Positions 55,038 to 64,000 of a stretch of 64,000 nt of DNA are shown here, one piece after another (positions within the stretch are counted from its first letter, which is position 1; every line of letters begins with the position of its first letter). The position numbers and the translations under genes are program-made. The stretch is from Puccinellia tenuiflora (lineage: Eukaryota; Streptophyta; Magnoliopsida; Poales; Poaceae). Under the pieces are notes generated by a model that was not told the origin of the DNA, searched no databases, and saw nothing but the letters and a program-made list of their open reading frames with translations. The stretch is taken from positions 2,752,799-2,816,798 of the forward strand of contig QRDG01000137.1 of the NCBI GenBank assembly GCA_012064385.1. The letters run 5' to 3'.

Positions 55038-55975
55038 ATGTCGCGCTGGTTCAAGACACCCAAGAACCAGCACGAGGCCAGTGGCTCCTCCGGCCGACGC
55101 GCCTCCCTTCCTCCTCCTCCGCCACCGCCGGCGGCGTTCGGCATCGCGCCGGACGGCGTGCGGGTTCTCGGGGGAGCAGCGCCGACGCGCCGTGCCGGTG
55201 CAGCGGACCCGGCACCGAAGAACAAGAAGAAGCGGATGCGGCGCTACGTGCGCATGGAGGAGTGCTGGTGGCATTGGAACAATGCCACCCCCGTGGACTG
55301 GCCCGACGTCCACCTCCCGGACGACTGGCACCGATTCCGGCCAGTGGCCGGGCCAGGGTGGTGGAGATCGCGCGCCGCCGCCGTCTCCTCCCACCGGACC
55401 TCTACAACGACCCCGCCTACGCGTCGGAGTCCCCCCAATGGGACCTGTGGTTCGCGGACAAGCACGACGACCGCCGCCGCGCTTACTTTGCGCCGGCCCC
55501 AGCACCGCCGCAGGAGCCCACGCCGTACCCCGCACCGCCGCCCGGCCACGAGCAGGAGCTGTGGTTCGAGGAGGAGGTGGACGACGACGAGCAGGACCCG
55601 GAGATGCAGGCCGCCTACGAGGCGTCCTGGCGCTCCCTCGTCGAGGACGAGGTCAGGCGCTGGGAGTCAGTGGTGCAGGCCACGGCCGAAATGCCGCCGC
55701 CGCCGCAGCAGCCTGCACTGGCCTGGTGGCAGCAGTTGGCCCAGGAGCACGAGGCCGAGGAGCTGTATCTGGAGCCAGTTCCTCCACTGCCCCGAGGCCT
55801 CCTTGGCCAGTCCTGGGTCTTCACTGGCGGCAGTTGGCCGCCGCAGGAGTAGGAGGAGCCGGCCCAGGCGCAGCAGGAGCCGGAGGAGCAGCACGTTCCG
55901 CCGGAGGCGCAGCCGCCGCCGGGCCATCTGTGGGTCACGCCGGGCTACGTCGTCCTCTCCGACGACGAGGACTAG
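55038..55975 (+). pseudogene. Plus-strand Pro/acid-rich gene carried in the CACTA element
   Basis: Starts MSRWFKTPKNQHEASGSSGR, continues with a basic NKKKRMRRYVRMEECWWHWN segment and DWPDVHLPDDWHRFRPV. A frameshift near 55350 moves the frame into VEIARRRRLLPPDLYNDPAY, ASESPQWDLWFADKHDDRRR, a Pro/Glu-rich stretch and DPEMQAAYEASWRSLVEDEV. An in-frame TAG at 55850-55852 precedes 40 more good codons ending VVLSDDED at TAG 55973. I recognise this shape from many uncharacterised grass 'hypothetical proteins', but know no function. It is very GC-rich compared with the rest of the element and lies antisense, convergent with the transposase gene. Confidence 0.6.
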
Positions 55976-56931
55976 GCCTCCGGCGCCTCCGCCGTGTCCT
56001 CTCCCCCTAATTGTAATGGCCTTTTAGGCCTCCTAAATATGAATGTAATGGACTTTAGGCCTTTTTATTATCAATGAAATTTCCCTGCCCCCTAAATGTT
56101 ACCGCGCCGCCGCAGCCGATCTAGGGTTACCGGACCGCCGCCGATTTTAGGCCTTTTGAGTGAGAGAGGAGGGCGAGGATAGAGGATACCGTACCTTGCG
56201 CGCGGGGGACGGCGGTGTGGACGTCGGGTGCTCGGGGGACGGCCGCGAGCAGCAGGAGGACGAGGGCGCCGGAGCGGCGGCCTGACTTGGGGACAGAAAA
56301 GCGGGCCGATTTCGGCCGATTCACGGCCGCCCAGCTCGTGAAACTCGACGGCGAGGAAGAGGGTGGCCGCGGTGACCGGAGCAGGAGAAGGCGGCGGTGA
56401 CGGCGGCGACACGGCAGCAGGGGAGCACAGCGCGGCAGCCTGGCGGCGTCCTTCGTCTTCTTGGGCCTGGCGGCAAAATGCGGGGACGAGAGGAAGGGGA
56501 GGGATCTAAAAGGCACTAATTGGCCTTTAGTCCCGGTTCCAGCCACAAACCGGGACTAAAGGTCACTTTAGTCCCGGTTGCAGCCACGAACCGGGACTAA
56601 AGGGTCATTTGTAATTTTTTTCTATTTTCCTTTTTCCTGATTTATGTTATTCTATTGATTTAATTGTTCAAATTTGACAAACTTTATATCAAACGTAAGC
56701 CATGGACATGTAGAATCTTTTGGTACTTGTTATTTTCAAATTTGACTATGTTGATTGTATTCAAATTTTAAATGGATGAGTTGAGTAAATTTGACATAGA
56801 TTTCAAACCGTGACACTAAAAAAATGAAAAATGGGGTTTTTTTATTCAATGAAAACCCTAAACTCCTTAGTCAACACTATTCTACCGATTATTACACATA
56901 GAACCAGGATAAAAAAACGTTTCATACATTA
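55976..56931. other. Spacer with internal CACTA-type palindromes
   Basis: Convergent 3' ends of the plus-strand gene and the transposase. 56528-56606 holds two palindromic pairs of TTTAGTCCCGGTT..AACCGGGACTAAAG, the same motif as the element's subterminal repeats. 56620-56900 is AT-rich. ORFs at 56092-56546 on the minus strand are GC-skew artefacts. Confidence 0.6.
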
Positions 56932-57927
56932 TTACACATGACCATCAACATCCGTCTCTAGTGTTGTGGTATAAACTTCTTCGTGTGTGTCCTTTTCTTC
57001 TGATCGCGCTGTAATTAACCATGGACAATCTTCATCATTCAACACGATGCTTGGGTCAGTTTTCACTGTAAAGGGGGGAATTTCATCAAACTTATTGTAA
57101 TCTTCTGACATGTCTGTCCTGTCCTCCACTCCCACGATGTTTCTTTTCCCTGAAAAAACTATGTGGCGCTTTGGCTCGTCGTATGATGTATTCGCTTGCT
57201 TATCTTTTCTTTTCTTCGGTCTGCTAGACATGTCCTTCAAATAGAAAATCTGAGCCACTTCACTGGCTAGGACGAATGGTTCGGTGTCGTACCCAAGATT
57301 CTTGAGATCCACTGTAGTTATTCCGTACTTCGGGTCTACATGTACCCCGCCTGTCAGGTTGAACCATTTGCACCAGAACAAAGGGACCTTAAAAGAAGGT
57401 TCATAGTCAAGTTCCCATATCTGCTCTATGTAACCATAATATGTGTCCTTTTGCCCATTGTTGTTTGTTGCATCAAAGCGGACACCACTGTTTTGGTTGA
57501 TGCTCTTTTTATCTTGGTCGGCCATGTAAAATGTATTCCCATTTATCTCGTACCCTTGAAAAGTCAATATAGTCGAAGATGGTGCCTTGGCCAACAAGTA
57601 TAGCTGTTCTCCAATAGTGGTGTCATTAATGAGACGTGTTTACAACCAACCTCCAAAATTCTTCACGTGTTTTCCATCAATCCAATCTTTAGCTTGCTCT
57701 GGGTATTTCAAGTGTAAAATATTCTTGTGTTCCTCGATATACGGAGCCACCAAGCTGGAATTATGTAGAACTGTGTAGTGTGCTTGGCTGACAGAATGCC
57801 CGTCCATACATATTGTTGCTTTCTTTCCTAGCGTGCCTTTTCCCCGCAGTCTCCCCTCATGGCGCGATTGAGTAACACCGATTGGCTTAAGTTCAGGAAT
57901 GAAGTCAACACAAAACTCAATGACCTC
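56932..57927 (-). pseudogene. Transposase C-terminal region (DUF4216-like)
   Basis: Same frame as the main transposase block, separated from it by TAG at 57928 and split by TAA at 57640. Contains HYTVLHNSSLVAPYIEEHK, then DTYYGYIEQIWELDYEPSFK, VPLFWCKWFN and VASEVAQIFYLKD-type text characteristic of DUF4216, and a basic RPKKRKDKQ. It ends at a TGA/TAA region near 56932 after ETDVDGHV. C-terminal accessory domain of plant CACTA transposases. Confidence 0.8.
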
Positions 57928-59328
57928 CTATGTTCCATAGCCCTTGGAGATGCTTCCTTCTGGCCTAGCACGGTTATGAACGTATTTTTTTAAGACTCCC
58001 ATGAACCTCTCAAAGGGGAACATGTTGTGTAGAAATACAGGACCGAGAACGGAAATCTCTTCGACTAGGTGAACTATGATGTGCGTCATAATATTGAAGA
58101 AGGATGGTGGGAACACCAACTCGAAGCTGACAAGACATTGGACCACATCCTTCTGTAAACTTGGTAGAGTTACTGGATTGATGACCTTCTGAGAAATTGC
58201 AGTGAGGAATGCACATAGCTTCACAATGGGTACTCGAACATTTTCCAGCAGAAGCCCCCTCAATGCAACCGGAAGTAATTGTGTCATAATCACGTGGCAG
58301 TCATGAGACTTTAGGTTTTGGAACTTTTGCTTTGTCATGTTTATTATTCCCTTTATATTCGACGAGAAGCCAGACGGGACCTTGATACTGCTAAGGACTT
58401 CAAAAAAGATCTTCTTCTCTTCTTTGGTAAGAGCGTAGCTGGCAGGACCTTCATACTTCTCTGGATTCGGGTTGTCTCGTTCGTGCATATGTTGCTGGTC
58501 CTGCCGTGATTCCGGTGTATTTTTCGTCTTCCCATACACGCCCAAGAAGTTTAGCAGGTTCACGCAGAGATTTTTCATCACGTGCATCACGTCGATTGCA
58601 GAGTGAACCTCTAGGATTTTCCAATAGGGTAACTTCCAAAATATAGATTTCTTCTTCAACATCGGTACATGTCCGTCAGCGTCATTCGGAACAGATTGTC
58701 CGCCAAGACCCATTCCAAATATTACTTTTAAATCCTTGACCATATCATATATAACATCCCCAGTAGGACGGGTAGGCTTCGTCCGGTGATCTGCCTCACC
58801 TTTGAAATGCTTGCCATTCTTTCTTACGGGATGCTGTTTTGAAAGAAATCGACGATGCCCCGGGTACACATTCTTGTTTCCCAAATATATACTTTCAGTC
58901 TCACCTAAACAGTGCGTGCATGCATTGTATCCCTTGTTTGACTGTCCTGAAATGTTACTAAGAGCAGGCCAATCATTGATGGTTACAAACAACAACGCTC
59001 GTAGGTCAAATCCCTTTTGTTCGTGCTCATCCCACATACGTACACCTTTTTCACGCCACAACTCTAAAAGTTCTTCAACCAATGGCTTTAGGTACACATC
59101 CATATCGTTGCCGGGTTGCTTCGGGCCTTGGATGAGCACTGGCATCATAATAAACTTCCGCTTCATGCACAACCAATGAGAAAGGTTATAGATACATAGA
59201 GTCACAGGCCAGGTGCTATGACTGGAGCTCTGCTCCCCAAAAGGATTAAAGCCATCTGTACTTAGACCAAATCTTAAATTCCTTGCGTCATCTAAAAATG
59301 TCAGAAAATCTCTGTCGATTTTACTCCA
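57928..59328 (-). CDS. TNP2-type CACTA transposase core with DUF4218 region
   Basis: Main catalytic block, open between TAG at 59329 and TAG at 57928. N-terminal part: WPVTLCIYNLSHWLCMKRKF, LIQGPKQPGNDMDVYLKPLV and LLFVTINDWPALSNISGQSN, then ACTHCLGETESIYLGNKNVY, which is the Transposase_21/TNP2 signature. C-terminal part: HDCHVIMTQLLPVALRGLL, then VVQCLVSFELVFPPSFFNIM and PFERFMGVLKKYVHNRARPE (DUF4218). In En/Spm the TnpD/TNP2 protein cuts at the CACTA ends. About 460 codons open, but both ends are broken, so not active as it stands. Confidence 0.92.
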   Translation of the reverse strand, partial: WSKIDRDFLTFLDDARNLRFGLSTDGFNPFGEQSSSHSTWPVTLCIYNLSHWLCMKRKFIMMPVLIQGPKQPGNDMDVYLKPLVEELLELWREKGVRMWDEHEQKGFDLRALLFVTINDWPALSNISGQSNKGYNACTHCLGETESIYLGNKNVYPGHRRFLSKQHPVRKNGKHFKGEADHRTKPTRPTGDVIYDMVKDLKVIFGMGLGGQSVPNDADGHVPMLKKKSIFWKLPYWKILEVHSAIDVMHVMKNLCVNLLNFLGVYGKTKNTPESRQDQQHMHERDNPNPEKYEGPASYALTKEEKKIFFEVLSSIKVPSGFSSNIKGIINMTKQKFQNLKSHDCHVIMTQLLPVALRGLLLENVRVPIVKLCAFLTAISQKVINPVTLPSLQKDVVQCLVSFELVFPPSFFNIMTHIIVHLVEEISVLGPVFLHNMFPFERFMGVLKKYVHNRARPEGSISKGYGT

Positions 59329-59368
59329 CTACGACCCATCAGCGGGGTGTCTCAGCATCACGTCTTTC

Positions 59369-60283
59369 TTACGGTCTTCTTTGTGCCATCGCAACAACTT
59401 GGCATGCTCTTTGTTTTGGAACAAACGTTTCAACCATGGTATTACAGAAGCATACCACATCACCTTCGCAGGAACCCTCTTCCTGAGCGAGGCTCGTCCT
59501 CAACTTCACCAGGGTCATCTCGCCTGATCTTATACTGCAATGCACCGCATACCGGCCATGCATTCAAATTCTCGTACTACTCACCGCGGTAGAGGATGCA
59601 GTCGTTGATGCACGCATGTATCTTCTGCACCTCTAATCCTAGAGGGCAGACAACCTTTTTTGCTTCGTACGTACTGGGGGGCAATACGTTATCCTTTGGA
59701 AACATCTTCTTTATTATTTTCAGCAAATTTTCAAATCCCTTGTCAGTAGTACCATTCTCTGCCTTCCATTGCAGCAATTACAGTGTGGTGCCCAGCTTTT
59801 TCTGGCCATCTTCGCAATTTGGGTACAACAATTTGTTGTGATCCTCTAACATTCTCTCCAACTACAACCTCTCGTTTTTACTTCCGCAGTTTATCTTCGC
59901 TTCAAGAATGGCCCGACGAAGATCGTCATCGGGCTCATCAACAATGGGCTCTTCTTCAGCTCCGTCTTCCCCCATTGTAGTACCACCATGTTCAGTGAAT
60001 TAGGATAGTTGTCATTATCCTCTTCTTCTTCATTGTCTTCCATTATAACCCCTCTTTCTCCGTGCTTGGTCCAACAATTATAACCGGACATGAAACCGGA
60101 CTTCAACAGGTGGACGTGAATGGTTTCTGAGGTAGAGTAATCCTGAGTATTCTTACAGACACTACATGGACAAGAAATAAAACCATTCGGCGGCTTGTCT
60201 GTCTTAGCCACACGGAGAAAATCATGCATGCCATTAATAAAGTCGGGATAACGTCGGTCACCGTACATCCATTGCCGGCTCAT
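59369..60283 (-). pseudogene. Transposase N-terminal part (Transpos_assoc domain), broken
   Basis: Begins MSRQWMYGDRRYPDFINGMH, then NGFISCPCSVCKNTQDYSTS and HLLKSGFMSGYNCWTKHGER: the Transpos_assoc Cys-rich domain. A frameshift near 59990-59900 leads to NLLKIIKKMFPKDNVLPPST, VQKIHACINDCILYRGE (stop at 59577), ENLNAWPVCGALQYKIRRDD and, in a third frame, IPWLKRLFQNKEHAKLLRWH. At least two frameshifts and two stops before the core at 59328. Confidence 0.85.
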
Positions 60284-60481
60284 CTGAATTATATAAATAT
60301 ATCAAAAACCATTACACTACATCATGAATATATAATAGTGACCAAATTAATTAATATAAGTTCATCACATTAAAACCAAAATAGAGTAGTGACCAAATGT
60401 AATACATAGTCTCATAAAACATACATTAATTGAAACTAACACACAACTATCTAAAGAATTTAAACCCAACAACAAATGCGA

Positions 60482-60865
60482 TCAAATCGCAACTAAGTTA
60501 ATTATTGAACCAACAACATAACGATACCAAGCCTCTTTATGAATGGCATATTTTCTAATCTTTATAATCTTCAAGCACATTGCATCCATCTTGATCTTGT
60601 GTTTATCGACGACGTCGGCAAGATCGAGCTCCAATTTCATTTTCTCTTCTAGGCATTGGAGACGAAGATTTTTACTTCTTTTCAATTTTTCTTTTAAATC
60701 ATTATTTTCTTTTTCAAAAAACTCGATAATAGGGTCGGTTGGAATTTCCGGTTCAACCACATCCGAATCATAGACCGAACGAGGGCCGACGGGGACGGAT
60801 GTCAAAACAATGGCACTATACATATAAAAAAATGTAAGAAAATTATACAAGTAATAACTATGCAT
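60482..60865 (-). CDS. Small coiled-coil ORF of CACTA element
   Basis: 127 residues. After a possibly intronic hydrophobic start, the conserved-looking part is FFEKENNDLKEKLKRSKNLR, MKLELDLADVVDKHKIKMDA and MCLKIIKIRKYAIHKEAWYR, then YVVGSIINLVAI. A charged coiled coil is followed by a short hydrophobic stretch. It lies at the 5' side of the transposase, same strand, 200 bases away. I have the impression that similar ORFs recur in Triticeae CACTA elements; function unknown. Upstream (60866-61000) there are splice-like borders, so it may have another exon. Confidence 0.55.
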   Translation of the reverse strand: MHSYYLYNFLTFFYMYSAIVLTSVPVGPRSVYDSDVVEPEIPTDPIIEFFEKENNDLKEKLKRSKNLRLQCLEEKMKLELDLADVVDKHKIKMDAMCLKIIKIRKYAIHKEAWYRYVVGSIINLVAI

Positions 60866-61269
60866 CTAAATCATATAAATAAGTTTTTTTAAAACAAAAG
60901 AGAAAAACAAGAGGCTCACCGAGGTGGTGCCGGTGACGGGACGGCGCGGGCGATCGACGGCGGTGAGGACGGGGACCGGACGACACTAAAACCCACACAT
61001 TGCATATAAAACAAATGAAATACCTAACTTAGGCATTTCATCAAACACCTAGCTAGCACTAGAAAAATGAAATGAGTTAAACTAGCAACGAAATGAGCTC
61101 AAGTAGCAACGCCGGAAGTGCTAACCCTTGGATAGATGAGGCGCCGTCAATCTTGACAAATGGTGGGAAAAAATGGGGACGAACTCGAGCTCGGGAGAGG
61201 AAATAGATAAGAAAATGGTGATAAACTCGAGCTCAAAAATGGCCATGGCCGGATCGGGGGTGGGAGATG

Positions 61270-61547
61270 ATATAGGGAAAAAACTTTAGTCCCGGTTCGT
61301 ATGACGAACCGGGACTAAAGATTGACCTTTAGTACCGGTTCGTCATACGAACAGGGACTATAGGTTGTTCGCGTTAGCCCACCTCTGCGGCCGCCTGCCG
61401 TGACCCTTTAGTACCGGTTCGTATCACGAACCGGGACTGAAGGTCCCCTACGAACCGGGACTGGACCTGGCCGGCGCCCTGGGCATTCGAACCGGGACTA
61501 GTGCCCCCATTGGTACCGGTTCGAAAAGGAACCTGTTTCCACTAGTG
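61270..61547. repeat. Right terminal and subterminal repeats of the CACTA element
   Basis: Multiple TAGT(C/A)CCGGTTCG and CGAACCGGGACTA motifs ending in TTTCCACTAGTG. It carries more and denser copies than the left end. Confidence 0.85.
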
Positions 61548-61925
61548 GCGTGAATCACTACCTACTTTCAAGATTGGATTTCCATTTCAATTGCTTGTGA
61601 TACTTCAGCAGATGAAGTCTTGCACTGAAATGTGGAAGACGAACCGGGACTATAGGTTGTTCGTGTTGGCCCACCTCTGCGGCCGCCTGCCGTGACCCTT
61701 TAGTACCGGTTCGTATCACGAACCGGGACTGAAGGTCCCCTACGAACCGGGACTGGACCTGGCCGGCGCCCTGGGCATTCGAACCGGGACTAGTGCCCCC
61801 ATTGGTACCGGTTCGAAAAGGAACCTGTTTCCACTAGTGGCGTGAATCACTGCCTACTTTCAAGATTGGATTTCCATTTCAATTGCTTGTGATACTTCAG
61901 CAGATGAAGTCTTGCACTGAAAATG
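61346..61925 (+). repeat. 292-bp tandem duplication across the CACTA right end
   Basis: 61346-61633 is repeated at 61638-61925. The unit includes the last ~200 bases of the CACTA, its CACTAGTG terminus, the GCG target duplication and ~80 bases of flank. A second CACTA terminus therefore sits at 61839, with no element attached. Copies differ at only a few positions. Confidence 0.9.
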
Positions 61926-62189
61926 TGGGCTTCCACAACATCTGTACACTTCCCCTTCTCCTTCACCTATTTTCCTTTTCCATTTTAGCGGCCTCTTTTG
62001 CTTATTTGCTATGCGTGGAGGCGCTCCTTGTCCACTAGGTGTCCTTATTCTGTGCTAATCTGTTGGGAGCAGCGTGAGAAGGAGGTGTGAACCGGTCAAA
62101 CTGCATGTAGTCGGGATGCTTCATGGAACAGACATGAACTGTGAATGTACAACATCCCCGCAGTATATTGTTCTGGATTAGCATTAGTT

Positions 62190-62981
62190 TTTTTTTTGAC
62201 GAAAATGCAGTCGAGCCTGCTTTTCAATTAATTAGAAGAGTAGTACAAGGAGTACACGAAGCCTAAAAAGCGAAAGAAAGAGGTGAAAAAAAAAATCAAC
62301 GGCTAAAGTTTTGTGAGCAAGAAGCCTAGTCAGGCTCGCGGGGTCTATGCAGCAGGTCAGCAACTCTTGGCTTGCCAGCGTCTTTCCAAAGCTTGGCTTC
62401 ATCAAGGATGCAAGAGTGCAGCCGATCGAGAGCAACAGCCGTGTTCTGAAATATCCTGGAGTTGCGTTCTTTCCACAAAGTCCACCAAGTTAGGTGCACT
62501 AGTGATATCCAACTCTTCTTCATCTTGCTGGGTAGAGCTTGTTTAGACGAGCAGAGCCATGTTTGCAAGCATGGTGTTGTGGCGGAGGGAGCGATGGTGG
62601 CCGGCAAGGCTGCCGTGGCTAGCAGCTTCTTCCAAAGTCTGATGGCAACTGTACAGGTGGCAAGCAGGTGCAGCGCGGTCTCCGGCTCGCTCAAGCAGAG
62701 CACGCAAGCCGCGTTATGCGGCCAACCTTTCTTGGCCAGGCAGTCTGCAGTGTGGCATTTGCCACGGATAGCCAGCCCACCGAAGATACGGCATTTGAGT
62801 GGCGCATCGCTGTTCCAGATTAATTCCCGGAAATTGAACCTCGTGGATCCCTTGAACTGCAACTCATAAGCTGAAGAAGCCGAGTACACCCCGTTTGTTG
62901 TCCAACGCCAGGTGACACTATCCTGAATTCCTTCTCTCAGCTGGATGCTCTCGACCATGTCGTGGAGCAGGATGAATTGGT
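62190..62981 (-). mobile_element. 5'-truncated LINE (L1-type), TSD GCATTAGTT
   Basis: Poly-T on the plus strand (62187-62198) is the poly-A tail of a minus-strand LINE. Target duplication GCATTAGTT occurs at 62181-62189 and 62982-62990. Only the 3' ~790 bases are present, a normal outcome of incomplete reverse transcription. Confidence 0.85.
62326..62981 (-). CDS. LINE ORF2 C-terminus, zf-RVT domain
   Basis: About 218 codons open to a TAG at 62326. The zf-RVT zinc-binding region of plant LINEs is visible: VTWRWTTNGVYSASSAYELQ, then GGLAIRGKCHTADCLAKKGW and CVLCLSEPETALHLLATCTV (Cys/His set), followed by SLVHLTWWTLWKERNSRIFQ. It has no start codon of its own; the first Met lies in the target duplication. 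The reverse transcriptase is missing. Confidence 0.85.
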
Positions 62982-63344
62982 GCATTAGTTATTTACTGGT
63001 GTACACTCAGTTCTTGCCGGTCTGAGCGTCGATGGATCCTATTTTCAACGGATGCCTATGCAAGTATTGGAGACACTCCTGATGTCTTCCAGACCTACGT
63101 ACAATACTGGATGCTTAGGTAGTTTTTGCTGACACCTATACGAAGCAACACCCGCCATATTTTAATTTACTGGTTTTCATCATGAAGCTCTAGCCGTTGC
63201 TCTTATAGTCCGAAGGGAAAACAATGGTCCTAGCAGTTGTTCAGCATTTACCAAGTGTATTCAAAATAATTAGGTGACACTCATTGCTACAGAATACAAC
63301 ATCCATTTTGGAAGTTAAAAAATAAGAACCTACCTCTTGCGCCA

Positions 63345-64000
63345 CTTGGGTTCCCTAGCAGATTTTTGGATTGGCTCTCGATCCTCCTCTCGACAGCATC
63401 TTCTAGGATTCTTCTAAATGGCGTGCCAGGTGAACCGATTGCCCATGGCAGGGGGCTGCGCCAAGGGGACCCTCTCTCCCCACTCCTATTCGTCATTGCG
63501 ATCGACCCTTTGCAGCAGCTCCTCAGGATGGCAACTGATCATGGACTATTGCGTCGTGTTCATGGGAGAGGCATGAACCTCCGTACTTCCATCTATGCGG
63601 ACGACGTGGTCATTTTATCAAGCCTATTCTGATAATGTAAACACCCTCGCCTCCATCCTTGCTGACTTTGGCGAGGCTACCGGCCTAGTCACCATTTTCT
63701 AAGAGTTTCGGTGTACCATCCGTTGCTCCAACATTGATCTTGATGAGGTTTTGGCCAACCTCCCGGCGGTTCGTGCTACCTTCCGTTGACATACCTTGGA
63801 CTCCCGCTCTCCACTCACTATCTTCGCAAGGTCGATTTTCAGTTTTTAGAAGATAAGGTTGCCCGCCAAGCTTCCCACTCACATTGGCAAGCACCTCACC
63901 ATAGCCGGCAGATGCACTTGGGTCAAGTCCGTGTCCACCTCACAAGCGATCTACCACAGCACCTCCAGTAGGTTCCGGCAGGCACGCTTCAGGCCATTAG
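63345..64000 (+). mobile_element. LINE reverse transcriptase fragment, running off the right edge
   Basis: Plus-strand frame from 63366 reads LSTASSRILLNGVPGEPIAH, then the RT box GRGLRQGDPLSPLLFVIAID and the catalytic YADD (about 63593-63604). After a stop at 63630 the similarity continues in shifted frames: LADFGEATGLVT, LGLPLSTHYLRKVDFQFLED and KSVSTSQAIYHSTS-type text. L1-type LINE, 5'-truncated, with several stops and shifts. Opposite in orientation to the LINE at 62190, so a separate insertion. Confidence 0.8.

Larger units (their letters stand above)
42230..61547 (-). mobile_element. CACTA (En/Spm) DNA transposon, 19.3 kb with nested retroelements, TSD GCG
   Basis: Ends are CACTAGTGGAAA and its exact inverse, flanked by TSD GCG (42227-42229 and 61548-61550). 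Both subterminal zones carry TAGTCCCGGTTC-type repeats in both orientations. On the minus strand it carries a TNP2-type transposase (56.9-60.3 kb), ORF2 with TnpA-like and ULP1-protease parts (42.8-54.4 kb, split) and a small coiled-coil ORF (60.5-60.9 kb). A plus-strand gene lies at 55.0-56.0 kb. Nested insertions are 43786-48043 and 48934-51809. Without these and the rearrangement the element is about 11 kb. Coding frames are damaged, so it could move only if transposase came from elsewhere. Confidence 0.93.
62066..63330 (+). repeat. Low-copy segment, copy 2, interrupted by a LINE
   Basis: Matches 40316-40800: first block about 62066-62135 (GGAGGTGTGAA, CTGCATGTAGTC, CTTCATGGAACA), second block about 63028-63320 (GTCGATGGATCC, ACTCCTGATGTCTTCCA, GAAGCAACAC, TTGTTCAGCA). 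The LINE 62190-62981 lies between the blocks. No protein is recognised. Confidence 0.7.

Noticed and set aside
55018..56027. Arg- and Ala-rich long alternative frames on both strands at 55-56 kb
   Set aside because: Produced by GC-skewed codons; only the frame with MSRWFKTPKN and DPAYASESPQW has balanced, protein-like composition.
56092..56546. Minus-strand Pro/Arg-rich ORFs next to the CACTA palindromes
   Set aside because: Low-complexity GC-rich sequence with no domain; frames end in the palindromic repeats.

Overview
The window is plant nuclear DNA, almost certainly from a large-genome grass of the Triticeae (wheat, barley, rye or Aegilops type). The evidence is the dense nesting of LTR retrotransposons, a BARE/Angela-type Copia LTR (TGTTGGGAATATGCCCTAG), a SIRE/Maximus-type Copia element, Athila-type solo LTRs, a Tat/Grande-type Gypsy element and a 19 kb CACTA transposon. 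I see no intact ordinary host gene, no rRNA or tRNA gene and no CRISPR array. Family names come from recognition of motifs and architecture, not from a search. Boundaries given to the base rest on visible TG..CA ends and target-site duplications (TSDs).

Layout. 1-2080: the end of a SIRE-type LTR, a folded-back LINE fragment, a truncated Copia LTR, then a PPR-like coding fragment. That fragment is split by a MULE-like transposon (2081-16193). The MULE is itself split by a 13.3 kb gag-only SIRE-like element (2241-15554, TSD TACTT), which carries two solo LTRs (6333-7891, TSD GATAC; 12406-14180, TSD GCAAC). 16334-16913: two back-to-back Harbinger-type MITEs. 17675-30854: a Tat-lineage Gypsy element on the minus strand with broken gag-pol, a 110-bp tandem array, and two plus-strand genes with clean introns (737 and 265 codons). 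Its 5' LTR is missing, and the sequence breaks near a single N at 30855. 30855-40313: a Copia-type remnant split by an 8.5 kb gag-only Copia element (31107-39633, TSD CTTCT).

40316-42226 and 62066-63330 hold two diverged copies of one low-copy segment. Between them lies the CACTA element 42230-61547 (TSD GCG). On the minus strand it carries a TNP2-type transposase, a TnpA-like/ULP1 protease ORF2 and a small coiled-coil ORF; on the plus strand it carries an extra proline- and acid-rich gene divergent from ORF2. ORF2 is interrupted by a CRM-like gag-protease retroelement (43786-48043) and by a solo LTR inside a solo LTR (48934-51809), followed by a local rearrangement. Two LINE fragments (62190-62981 and 63345 to the end) close the window.

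How the parts work together: coding capacity here serves transposition. The SIRE-like, CRM-like and 31-39 kb Copia elements each keep gag (the CRM-like one also protease) but lack RT and integrase, so each would need a partner in trans. The CACTA has intact ends but disabled proteins. The only long, apparently undamaged multi-exon genes are the two antisense genes of the Tat element, and these are the most interesting feature.
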